The translations under genes and the position numbers were made by a program. From Membranipora membranacea (taxonomy: Eukaryota > Bryozoa > Gymnolaemata > Cheilostomatida > Membraniporidae), in contig OU612073.1 in the NCBI GenBank assembly GCA_914767715.1, positions 434,001 through 498,000 on the forward strand: a stretch of DNA of 64,000 bases. Direction: 5' to 3'. This document shows, in pieces, positions 12,181 through 23,610 of this stretch (the first letter of the stretch is position 1; every line of letters starts with the position of its first letter). The notes beneath the pieces were generated by a model. That model searched no databases and was not told the origin of the DNA. It saw only the letters and a list, made by a program, of their open reading frames with translations.

Positions 12181-14222
12181 GCTACTTGCTTATCTTTATC
12201 ATAATTAGTTAGTTTCACAGCTGTTTTAATCCGTTTTAATCCAGGGTCTGTAATTTAAAGCCGTTACAAGGAATTGAGGCGTTGTGTTATGTTTTATACC
12301 CTAATTGAGTTAAAAAAATGTGATTAAGCCAGTTTATTCTTGCTGGAATTATGCATGATAGAGCATGAGCATGCCATAGCGGTTCAATAGTCAGTGTCTA
12401 CAAAATATCATGCCGAAATAAATGATGCACTTTTATTTACTGGGTGACCTTTGATGATGAATATTATGTGGAGAGGGAATAAATTTTTCTGATTTTTTCC
12501 ATGTGAGAGTTGTATGCAGACCATTGAAATGTGTTGGTGTGATGGTGAAACACAATAATTATTTTGTATAAACAGCCTAGGCATTCTAATAGTCATATTT
12601 GGCCACATCATTCAAATCCTTGTCATATATAGAAGTAGCATCTTTTTGTTCAGGTTAGAAGAGATAATTCTTACTTCATTTCCACTCATTGGTAGCTTTC
12701 AAGTAACTAAATCCTGTAATATTCTTGGGGGATTTCAGGTTGCAAGGCAAAAGTTTTCCACCTGTAGCAGTACAACATTCTGTCAAAGTAAATGCAAGCT
12801 TATTTCCTAAAATTCGTCAATTTGTATCAGTGTCATGAATCTCTGCTTTAACTTTCCCAATCATCATTGGTGTATTGTCACAAAAAATTATCCCCCAGCT
12901 TGCTAGCAAATATTTTTGCACTCAGTAAAATCTCTCTCTTATCTGGTTGGTGCCTGGTGGTAGGCCGTGATGAAGAAATTAAAATTACATTGTGCAGACT
13001 AACGGATTCATATCTTGTTTTGACTCAGCTGTAGGATGCAGGTCATCTTCATTTCCAAGCGAATAATCACACCAATATTCAACATAAGTGTTGGTACTTA
13101 TCTAGGAAAATAGGTTTCTAATTGACCAAAGGAAACACTGGACACGGGCAAATGGTAAGAAGCATAGAGCTTCAGGAATCCGCTGCAATTGAATAAACAT
13201 ATATTTGCCCTTATATTTCTATAGGAAGAAAAATTGACTGGGATGATGGGGGTAGGGGTGGATGGTTGTGTGAATATGCACTCCAATCTTCCAAGTGAAG
13301 AAAGCTGGATAAAATTATGATAATCTTTTGGAACACTATTCCCTCACCAAACAGGTGAAAGGATAAAGCATTAATATTAAAACAGGTAGAGCAATCTACT
13401 TCACTCTCATAATGATTGGTAATCTGGAGAATCATCTAAGATACCTAAAATATCTGAGACACTGTTTGTTTTGTTTATTGGGTATGAAACATCCTCATGT
13501 CTCTGGTACCTTTGGTGCAGGCATGGGTGTAATCAATGATATTGTTCTGTTTCCATTCATACCAGCAAAAATAATTGCCAAGCTGCCTGACATATATGTT
13601 CTATGTTTGTGTAAGGAAGCTAATCTTGCTTATGAAGATTTAATCTTATTTTGTAATTACAACATATAATAGAAACACCTTTATTTATCAGCCCCAGATT
13701 TGGTTTGATCTTTTTAAATAATAGAACTGTTATGGATGGAGCCATCTTCAGCCAAAAACAATGTCATGAAAATAATTTTGTTCTAGGTGAAGTTTGACAT
13801 TCTGGTTTAATTAATTGGTCTGCATCACCTAGCCTGCTGGTAAAATAATATAATCTCTCACACCACTGCCTGTAATGGTCAAAAAATTTAAATCATTATT
13901 ATCAAGTGTTGTAATTTTTAGAGCTATGAAACTGCCCAAGCAAGTCATGCAAAATATTAATTATGTTCCGGTATTAAATTCAGCCTCATATCTTTTTTAA
14001 ATGGCAAATGACATAGCAAATAGTAATACCTCACTCATCTATAACAACATGAATCAAGGATTCAAGTTGCTAAGGCCTTAAAACTAGTGACATATATTTA
14101 TGATTTCTTGAAAAAAATCTATTTATACCTTATTCCACCAAACCAAGCTTACTTTCTGTTGTTCTGATATTCTGATCTATACTACTGTTTTTTGTTTAAA
14201 TTATTCTATAACACATAAGGAG
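12181..14222. other. Intergenic, no supported gene
   Basis: Only short open frames without domains or good splice context. 5' exons of the CARF-like gene at 14,888 should lie in or before this region, but none could be named with confidence. Confidence 0.4.
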
Positions 14223-14600
14223 GGACTAGCCCTGGTTACAGCAGTAGAGAAATACAAACATTACCTTGCGGAGCAACACTTTTTGGTGCTCACTGACCAC
14301 ATTAGCCTCAAGTGGTTGAAAAGCATAAAGGACACTAAGGGCAGACTAGGTCGCTATGACACCAAACACAAAAGTGGGAAAACTAATACCAATGCTGATT
14401 GCCTTTCCAGGAGGCCTTATGCGCAAACAGAACCACAAACACCGCTTGACCTTGTTCACAACCTTCCTGTGCTCACCACAATTTTGGGTGAATCAGACAT
14501 TAAAGGTGAATCACAAGCAGACAAACAAATTAGGGGGCCTGCTAAATACAATCCCGTAACACTGATGAGCCTAGGTAGAATGCCTATGATGAAGAATTAA
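14223..14600 (+). mobile_element. Ty3/gypsy RNase H relic
   Basis: The frame reads GLALVTAVEKYKHYL, FLVLTDHISLKWL, KDTKGRLGR, YDTKHKSGKTNTNADCLSRR. This is the end of the RNase H domain of a Ty3/gypsy polyprotein (TDH...LxWL, GRLxRW, HxxGKxNxxADxLSR). The segment after GRLGR is too short: roughly a dozen residues that normally precede the K-x-G-K motif are missing, so it carries an internal deletion. No integrase follows and no LTR was seen. It is a dead fragment. Confidence 0.75.
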
Positions 14601-14887
14601 ATTGATAGATAGGTTCTACATGATGGAATTGCAATAAGCTAGAGTGGACCAAAGTTTGGTACTGGTGACCCTAGGTTGGGTATATCACAAAAGAGAATAA
14701 TAGACAATTATTGGTGAATTCACATTCATCTATAGTTGGAACTTAATTACTATGGTTGCAACTTAGTTACTATTGGGTATAGTAAATCAAGAGTTGTAAT
14801 TCTCTGAAATATTATTTACTAGTGGGCTGGGGGCTATGGTTTCCTACCAAATACTAACAAATCATACTTGAATTATTTTCCTTGTAG

Positions 14888-17800
14888 GGCTCCTGCAAAA
14901 GAGAATATATATTGAGAGAATTGACGGAGTGCACCAGGCTTTTTCGGGTGTGGGTTCACAGTATCTGGATTGCAGGCATGGGAAGAAAAGAAGGCCAGGT
15001 TTCTGTGAGCAGCGTACTGTAAGTTGCAAACAAAAAGTTGTGAATAATAATATATGTATATATAGATACATGTATATGGTGTTCAGTTGTCTCTACCAAT
15101 AATTTTTTCAATTTAGAGATGTTAGGTAGTCTCAGCGTAGTGTGATGTTTGCTGTGCTACATCCATTCATTTTTACTCTATCAAAGACGGTTTGTGTAAT
15201 AAAGTAGCTGGGTAGAATGAAATCAGGGTAAAAAGCTTTGAGTCTGGTTGTAGAAATATACCCTAGAGTAAGAGTAGAATTGAAGATCGTAGCTTTTGTA
15301 CTGTGATGTGATCAATTGGATTATTGCGCATCTGACTAATTTATTGTTCCAAAAGGTGTATGTGTGAAATATTTTCTGACAAAGAGATGACTACAGATAG
15401 TAACACCTCAATCATGCTGCTTGTACAACAACAGTTGATGAAGATAAGAAATTTTTCTTTTCTAGGATCACCCTGATCCAGTGAAACGACGTATACGCAT
15501 TCAGAACACGATGAAGATGAACTGTCCGGCTAAAGTTTCTATCAAAAAACTGGTACTCTATGATAATTTCAAGGTATGATTCTCAGTTTGCAGGAACTCT
15601 TTTGTTTTATTACAGTCATAATCCCACTCCTTAGGCATTATCAACATTAGAATTCAGTTGTCATGAAATACGATATGTATTAGGTTTGAATAATCCTTTT
15701 CTTGCTACTTAAATCCTGAGCAGTTTGCAGTGCTTGTCCATCCATATCATTTTTTTCGAGTTTATGTTTAAAAGAGTATTTGAAATACAAATTTGTTTTC
15801 ACTCCTTTTGCCTTTCAAATGACTGATTAGAGCTTTATTTTTATACCATAATATCAACATCCAGGATACAAAACTTTTCTGTTATTGTTGGAAGGTGAAC
15901 ACAAAACTATTTTTCATCAAAGTTATCCTATATCAGTAATGAGTAATTATAAAAAAAAATTAAATTGCTTGCACAAAGACCGTTTAATGTAGTAATAAGT
16001 AGTGGCCACAACAGCACTTGGTATACCACCAACTTATTATCAACTCCCTCCACATTGTTACAGCTGACTGATTCTGAGCCGACTAGTCAAATGCTCCGTG
16101 GAATCCGGCATGGAGTGTCAGAATCACTAAAGGGCCCTGCGCCACACAACATATCCTTCAGCTACAATGAATGACAATTTCTTCATAATTTCAAAGGTGT
16201 TCAATATTGAATTGCTTTCCGGTCCCAGTTTAGTCATTTTGAGTTTTTAAAGCTATCCCTTATTTATCCATTCATTCTTGGGAAAAAAACTCACCAGACT
16301 TCCTCGTCACCAGACTGAATAGCCAATATATAAAATACCTCATCATGACAAATCATGGAACAATTAAACATAGCTAAAATGAAAATTGCGAGGGTCTCTC
16401 TCCCTCTCCCATTGACAAACTATATACATTCTGAGTGAGCGATTTGGGAACAAATTTGTCTACTTGAAAGACCAAACGAGCAATATTTGAATGAGTGCAT
16501 CACACAGTCACACTCTGATTGAAAGACCCCTGACTGAGTTGTTCCATTGACAGTGCTCCTATTTTATTCATATTACAGATAATGCTACAAGAACTAACAG
16601 TTAAGTGTGCAGCTGGAGATGAGGAAGCTACATTTATAAAAGGTACTGAAGGAGCCATGTCTCACTTGAAGAGAGCTGCTATGTCCCCAATATTGATTGG
16701 TGATAAGCAGGTGAGAAATAACTGACTTTTAATGGGCCCCCCCCCCCCCTACTTATAGCATAGATTATAGATGACCATTTCTTAGCTTATAGGCTTGTAG
16801 GCTTATAGATAGATGCAAGTAAAGATATAGATTTATAGATGTTATCAATGTAAAGATATAGATTTATAGATTTCTTAATGTGTCTCTAAAGTGCTGTCAG
16901 TGCTGTGTGTCTCCTGTGCTCTCTTTGTGTGTGTATGGTCGTTGTGTAGCAAAGCAAACATTCAGATATGTTTACAATCTAATGGGTTTTCCCCAGGTTT
17001 TTGGAATTTTCCAACTGTCAGTCTATTGATGAAATGAGTGGGCCACATGCCATCGCAGCGCGCTTAAGTTTATAGATTGGGATTCTTAATTTATAGATAT
17101 TATAGACAGTCCTGTGTGGGGGAGCCCCTTTTAATATAAATGACTTAACATTGACCAGCTTGTTACAATATAAATTTTGGCCAACACCACTGAATTCTAA
17201 ATTTGAAGTTATCCTGACATGCTCAAAGGGCACATAACACCTAATATGTTAAGAAAAATGACCTCTAATTTCTGTTTTGGTTCTCTCTTATCAAATACTT
17301 AAAGTTGCAAATTTTATGTTGATGTGTCTTTTATTATCAGGATGACAAATTTACGAAATTAGTGCTCCGATGTGCACGAGCTGGAATAGTGGGAGCCAAC
17401 AGGAAATTTGCGCTAGAGGATTGGTTTTGGTTCAATTACTTGCTTGAGGTAAGCATACCAGCACTTCAAAAGGGTGTTCTAGTGATCAGACATACAAATA
17501 AGGGACTCCCTTATTTGTATGTCTGATCACTAGATGTTACATACTCCCTTAAAGGGATTATGTAACATTGAAATATCCATTATCATCGGCAAACAAATAT
17601 GATGTCCAACCACGTATAGAGCCCTCAAATACGTATCAAATCAAGGAGTTGGAAGTTTTAACTCTAACGCTGTGATCAAACACAATCTGAATGACAAGAG
17701 AGTAATGAGAAACTTGTTTTGTCAACTGGAATTAAGGTAACCTGTTTCATTTCAATCATCCTAGCTGCAAGGCACATTGCTGACTTTTACAGTTGTACTT

Positions 17801-18083
17801 ATATTGGTAAGATGATTGAATCCATAAGGTTTTGAAGTTTTAGCTCTACAGTCATTCTCCAATGTGTATAAGAATAATTATTACAATGTTCAGCTTCCAT
17901 CTTTTCTGGTCTGGACCTGGTTGGTAAATATCAAAATATACTTGCCTTGCTGAATTAACCTTTGATTTTATTGTTTTCTAGGTTATTATCAATGGCATTC
18001 AACTAGCTGACAAAGTATCTCTTGGGGAAGCTGAAGAAGCATACCGAAGAAACCTAAACGAAGTGTTGTCCATCTCATTGTGA
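14888..18083 (+). CDS. CARF-like DNA-binding protein, 3' five exons
   Basis: Five exons were read: 14,888-15,018, 15,466-15,573, 16,579-16,710, 17,341-17,448 and 17,982-18,083. All junctions after the first exon are phase 0 with AG/GT borders, and the frame closes at TGA 18,081-18,083. Exon 1 has YLDCRHGKKRRPGFCEQRT and exon 2 has MNCPAKVSIKKLVLYDNFK. The Cys-His-Cys-Pro-Ala pattern with basic stretches is typical of the CARF/FAR1-like DNA-binding region found in many invertebrate proteins of uncertain role. The following exons are helical and charged (GANRKFALEDWFWFNYLLE) and not assignable. The first exon starts in mid-codon, so upstream exons exist but were not identified. The exon structure is well supported; the family assignment is moderate. 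Confidence 0.6.
16391..16530. mobile_element. Degraded MITE, GGGGGTCTTTCAATTAGAAA family
   Basis: Shares ACTATATACATTCTGAGTGAGC with the copy at 7,546-7,775 and ends GATTGAAAGACCCC. The left terminus is degraded. It lies in an intron of the CARF-like gene. Confidence 0.6.
17479..17568. repeat. Two adjacent near-perfect palindromes
   Basis: At 17,479-17,533 a 27-base arm beginning CTAGTGATCAGACATACAAA is followed by one base and then its exact reverse complement. Directly next, at 17,534-17,568, ATGTTACATACTCCCTT pairs with AAAGGGATTATGTAACAT, one mismatch apart. Both share the core CCCTTA/TAAGGG. They lie in the last intron of the CARF-like gene. Confidence 0.9.
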
Positions 18084-18639
18084 GACATATCATACAAACT
18101 TGCATACCTTGCAATCATTCATTTTTTCCTATAAATGTTCAAAGACAAACCTACAAACCTGTTCTTTATTTCAATTTTATAATCCATGACTTTTATGCCT
18201 TCTATGCAGTATTTTTACATAAACTTTTATTCTCAAAAGCAAACCTACAAACCTGTTGTTTTTTCAATTTTGTAATCCATGAATTCTGTGCCTTCTATGC
18301 TTTTTATGCCTCTAAACCTACAAACCTGTTGTTTATTTCAGTATTATTTTTACATGTAAGAAGGTGATCGGTATATCTTCAATAATATATTAGTTGAACA
18401 TCGCTTAATTAGTCACACACAGATATTTGAATATTTTCAGGACTTGAGTGTACAAGATCCTAGTCCTAGAATCGTAACAAAATCGACATCATAAAGAGTT
18501 ATCCACTCTCTGATCAGTGAAATCAGATCTATGTTGTAGCGTGAAAAAACATGGAATTGATCTTTGCATTCTACTCCTTGGTTTCAAACACTACTGAGTT
18601 GTTTTCTATATAAAAATATATGAACTAACATGGTTAAGT

Positions 18640-20600
18640 GCAGTTGGTCAACCAGACCTTGAGCAATGCATTGGCTTGTGAATCCAGTCAAATAGACTAA
18701 ATTTTCAAATCTATGTTTTTCAATCCTACATAGTATGACATAGATTTGGTTGTAGGTCAGAGAGTAAACTCATAAAAATATTGTTGGCGTCCCTCGTCTG
18801 TTTCATATATATACCATCTATTGTTTATGATTCAAATACTATTCATGGCACATTCCATTCTCGCTGTTGACACTAGTTGCAATCATTAAAATTCTTTGGT
18901 TAGACACACTACATCATTTTGTACACATGCATAAGAATTAATACGATAAGGATTTTTTAGTAACACTGCCCGTTCATCATTGCAAAAAAGCAAGCCAAGT
19001 AGACTAAGTCCTCAAATCTATGTAAAATAGATCTACGTAGGATGACATAGATTTGGTTGTTTTGTTCAAAGAGGGGACAACTCGCTCATAAAAAAAAATC
19101 GATTTGGCGCTTCGTGTCTGTATTAATCGGGGACCAACTTTCTGTATTAATCAAGAACTACAACATTTTGAATGAATGTAAACCTCAATGTATTGCTGTA
19201 AAATTAATGTTTTATGTACCATCGAGGTATTGTATCAGTTTCCCTTACAGCCCACAACACTCCGTATCCTCCTCGATGGCACCAGTTGGAAACCCCCCAA
19301 AACTATCAGCTTGACTCACGACGCATACATAAGAATTAATACAATTAAGTGCTGTTAATCACATATTCAAACCGTGCTCAATATGTTTGGTATGTTTGAT
19401 ACCGCTGTTTGCTTTATCTGGAGAAAAAGCAAGCCAAGTAGACTAAGTCATCAAATCTATGTAAAATAACACAACATAGAATGACATAGAATGACATAGA
19501 TTTAGGTGTTTTGTTCAAAGAGGGGACAACTCACTCATACAAAAACCGATTTGGCGCTTCTCGTCTGTATTAATCAGGGACCAACTCTCTGTATTAATCA
19601 AGCACTACAACCTTTTGAATGAATGTAAACCTCAATGTATTGCTGTAAAATTAATGTTTTATGTACCATTGAGGTATTGTATCAGTTTCCCTTACAACCC
19701 GCGACACTCCGTATCCTCCTCGATGACATCAGTTGGAAACCCCCAAACCCCTGAGCTTGACTCATGACGCATAGATAAGAATTAATACATTTAATTGCTG
19801 TCAATAACATATTCAGACCGTGTTCGATATTTTTGATATGTTTGATACCGCTGTACACTTTATCTGGAGAAAAAGCAAGCCAAGTAGACTAAGTCATCAA
19901 TTCTATGTAAAATAACACAACGTAGGATAACATAGATTTGGGTGTTTTGTTCAAAGAGGGGACAACTCACTCATACAAAAACCGATTTGGCGCTTCTCGT
20001 CTGTATTAATCAGGGACCAACTCTCTGTATTAATCAAGCACTACAAGCTTTCGAATGAATGTAAACCTCAATGTATTGCTGTAAAAATATTTTACATGTG
20101 CCATATAGGCATCGGATCAGTTCCCCTCGCAGCCCGCGACACCCCCTATCCACCTTGATAGTGAGACAGGCTGGAAACCCCCAAACCCCTGAGCTTGACT
20201 TATTACATATACATAAGAATTAATAGAATTAATTGCAGTAAATCACAGATTCAGACTGTGTTTGATATGTTTGATACTGCGGTTCGTTCGTCGGAGAAAA
20301 AAGCAAGCCGAGAAGACTAAGTCCCCAAATCTATGTAAAATAACACTACTTAGGATGACATAGATTGGTTGTTTTGATGAAAGAGGGGACAACTCACTCA
20401 ACATATTGAATGAGTCCCTGGGCTGTTTCAATCAAGATTTAGAACCTTTTGAACTAAGGTTAGCTTTCAAACTTAATACCAAGTGCAATTGCAAACTCCT
20501 CTGATATTTAAATCACCTGTGCCTGGTTCAATACATTATATGTTTTATTAGTGGTAGTTGTCTACTCCTTCCCACGCCGGCCAATTCTATGTCATCTACT
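18640..20600. repeat. Tandem array, about 440-base unit
   Basis: The landmark CAAGCC(A/G)AGTAGACTAAGTC-like sequence recurs at 18,991, 19,430, 19,876 and 20,304, spacings of about 439, 446 and 428 bases. A degenerate unit precedes them. Each unit carries CAAATCTATGT ... ACATAGATTTG as a small inverted pair, then AGAGGGGACAACTC and CTGTATTAATCA(A/G)G. It is satellite-like with no consistent open frame. Confidence 0.85.
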
Positions 20601-20885
20601 TGAAATCTATGTTTGTTATGATCACGTGTCCAAAATATTGACCTAATTCGCGAATTCTTTTGAAAATAGCATTCACCCACATTTGATAGTAGGCCATGTT
20701 CAGAACCTCATTCACCAGAGAAACACACAAACATTCACTATTTGAACATCACGTGACATAATCTCAAAGCTACAAATTGCTTTTTCATAGTTTTCGCATA
20801 GTTTTTACAGAGCAAGATACATATAGAGGGGACGACTCTGTAACTCTTGACTCTTGCTCTGGTGACATCAGGGAGGGTGACATTG

Positions 20886-21158
20886 GTGACATACTCCCCA
20901 AAGTGTGCGGATTTGTTATTAATAGTTATCCTCTCTTGTCATTATTAGCTGATTTTTATTAACAGTTTATGCAGGGGATATCCCATTTCCCCTTTCCAAA
21001 GTTGCAATCAGAACCCAAACTAAACTCATTGTTCTTGCACATGCGCAAATTCAAGTTACGCATGATGCATACTTTGCCTTACGACACCTGCTTTGTGGTA
21101 ATGATAGCCTAGTTTATCAGTGATCTACATGCCCAGTCAGATCACGAGAGTCAGTATG
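20886..21158. mobile_element. Dispersed element, truncated copy
   Basis: Aligns without gaps in length to 63,471-63,743, from GTGACATACTCCCCAAAG to GAGAGTC(A/G)GTATG. The right-arm copy is longer at its other end (starts 63,380) and has a target-site duplication. This copy therefore appears 5'-truncated or was captured in other sequence. Confidence 0.75.
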
Positions 21159-23120
21159 AAATAACGCTGATGTTGATCGTCACATATTGGATGGAAATTC
21201 AAAACATCGAGGAATTACTCCCTGGAAAAATCAAAGGAGTAAAAGTTTTACTCCTTAAAGTTTTGGACGTGTCCCAAGCTCCCTGCTGTTACACAAATCA
21301 AAAATGTCCCATCCTCAGATTGCGATAAACATTAAATCGACGACAAAATGCTTACAATTTGGCGTCTGGAGACCGTATTCAAAATATATTTGCGTCATTT
21401 GGTCGTATAGACTGTTCCATATAAGATAAAGTTGTAAGTACTATTCCAACTAATCGATCACCTTTGCTGATTCACAAAAGGTTTGAAACACATTTTATTT
21501 AGCTGCAAATTTCTTCAAGACATTATTTTAAAAGTTGATATAAATAAAATCTATAAAAATATAAATCTCCCATAGACTTAGTATAGTTTATTTAGGTAAA
21601 AGTATCACCCAATATAGCCATTAGCCTGTTTTGACAAGCTTTGTTCGTTGGGTGTCAAGACAGGCTACACCCAATATATAGGAGGCAAGTGATGATAAAA
21701 GATTATTTAATAAGAACTACAGATGAAAGATTAGTTGTGCACCATTAGATACTTTGCTGTATCTCCAGTATACCTTTGGAGGGTTTAATCTAACATTAGG
21801 CTATCGATAATCAGCATAATCCAGTAAAATGTTAATGAGTGTATTGTATCAGTAAAAGTTACCTGGTAACGCTACAAGTATCACGTCCATTGTTGATATC
21901 TGCACCTTGCTATTACAAGGGAATTCTATTAAGGTGAGAAATTTATTTCACCGTATATGTTCAAAGAAATAATGTACAGGGCCTCTTTTATCTGCTCGAT
22001 TCTCAGGAACAAACTTCTTTCTTGACTTTAAATTTGAGCGGATTATTTGTATTTGAAATGGCAATAATTGGTCTGAACGAAGCAGAAGACTGAGTTAGCT
22101 AACTTTTAGTAAGTATGTAGTTTAGGTAGGGGAGACCGGCAGTCACCAAGCCATCAGAATGAAACCTTAGACTTGTGTATTGACCTCATGGCCTGCTTAA
22201 TGAGAACCGACCCAGTTGCTCGGCACAAAACATCAGTAACTAAATCATTTGATGGATCCTCCATTACAGATTTGGAGAAAATTTTCTATTCATATACAAA
22301 CAGCTCATTAAACTATGATGAACAACCGGTATGATATGATATAATATGTATGATAATCTCGTTCTAAACCTGTACTCTTGACTTTTGTAGATGAAACAGA
22401 GAGCTGAGGACAGGAGAAGCATGATCTTGACCTCTGTACTGATTATCACATAAACCCTGATACAGAATATAACTTCATCTCCTCTGTCTGCAGATGGGTT
22501 TGAGAGAAGTCTCTTCAGACCGCAAATCCTTACTTGCATTCTTCTTCCTCGAAACAAATTACAGTAAATTTTATTAGATACTTCTACATCTGATTCTGAT
22601 GTGACATTACATCATGCTGTTTGCTAAGAAACAGAAGATTGGGCTGCCCCTAAAGAGGGACGCAAGGTGCCCTAATCCTCATACTGAGAATGTGATACAT
22701 TCTAGAAAACTAGAGTGCATCCTAGAGGTGAGGCCATAGAGGACCTCCTAATCATAAGTGAGCAGCAAACTACCAAAACTGAACTGGCACTAATCAGCCA
22801 TTGGCAGTGACACTTTGATCTTAGCCAATAGGCCGTGAAGGGATGTGACATTACATCTCATGATCAGTGATACAGGCCACGCTGATATCGAGACTTCACT
22901 ACTAGCATCTGTAGTATCTCTGATGGTTAGAGTCAATCTAGTGTGAGTGTGTGTCCAATTTTTCCCTACGGGCCTTATTAGCTCCATATATCACTGACAG
23001 CCATTTCCCATATTACAGATAAAATTCTAATATGTGGGAAACAAAACTTAATGGGAGAAACTAATGGGCATATCCTGGTAATCCTGGTCTCTTTAGTTCA
23101 CAGATCATCACCTCAATTGG
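21159..23120. other. Intergenic, no supported gene
   Basis: No convincing exons or RNA genes. A foldback element lies at 21,622-21,666. A segment at about 22,640-22,740 (AGGGACGCAAGGTGCCCTAA, TTCTAGAAAACTAGAGTGCAT) is the reverse complement of part of the segmental duplication near 3,565-3,650, so a small inverted repeat copy exists here. Confidence 0.5.
21622..21666. repeat. Foldback element, AACAAAGCTTGT family
   Basis: AGCCTGTTTTGACAAGCTTTG pairs in part with GTCAAGACAGGCT. The right arm is shortened compared with the copy at 23,121-23,195. Confidence 0.55.
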
Positions 23121-23195
23121 CCTGACATGACAAGCTTTGTTCAGTGTTCTCCCCCCCCCCCCCCGTCCCCACCGAACAAAGCTTGTCAAGACAGG
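23121..23195. repeat. Foldback element, AACAAAGCTTGT family
   Basis: CCTGACATGACAAGCTTTG pairs with CAAAGCTTGTCAAGACAGG around a loop that contains a run of about 14 cytosines. It is the best preserved copy of the family. Confidence 0.7.
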
Positions 23196-23341
23196 CTTAA
23201 TCTCAATGTACTATGAAGCTGCTGAGTAAGACATCAAGATTTTAATGCCTCCTCTGCTACTTGACTACAATCACGATTGGTTGATTAAAAAAAGCGTTGA
23301 TTAAAATCAGGTGTCTTATCACTCGCCCATCCCGAAGAATA

Positions 23342-23539
23342 GGCGGCGAAATATAAGTGCCTTAATGGCGAGGCCGCAATAGCTGCGCCAGGTTGCTCTC
23401 AGTTTGCAGGCAGGTCGGAGCACTCCTGGCGGCCAACCAAATCCCAGTAGTCAATGGACTGCAGTGGGATTCGATCCCACGACCTTCAGTATTTTCACAC
23501 TGAAGGACCGGCGCTCTAACCAACTGAGCAACCTCCTAC
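23342..23539 (-). mobile_element. tRNA-derived SINE, copy 2
   Basis: Minus-strand copy of the element at 11,171. The head begins GTAGGAGGTTGCTCAGTTGG, the B box is GGATCGAATCC, and the body carries TGACTACTGGGATTTGGTTG and CTCCGACCTGCCTGCAAACT. The extended anticodon arm is CCTTCAGT paired with ACTGAAGG, where copy 1 has CCTTTAGC paired with GCTAAAGG. The stem is therefore kept by paired changes. Confidence 0.82.
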
Positions 23540-23610
23540 TATCACTTATTATATCCCGGAAATAAATCATCATACTGCAGCCCTTATCACATCTCCTCCT
23601 ATTATTACAG

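Noticed and set aside
11873-12208. Small protein with a mitochondrial-presequence-like start (MLAKITRSVSAQILRNQAAK)
   Set aside because: Most of the frame is collinear with the minus strand of a diverged SINE, including an exact 17-base match, and no known mitochondrial protein fits.
13412-13669. 85-codon plus-strand frame as a 5' exon of the CARF-like gene
   Set aside because: No donor with the phase needed to join the exon at 14,888 and no family resemblance.
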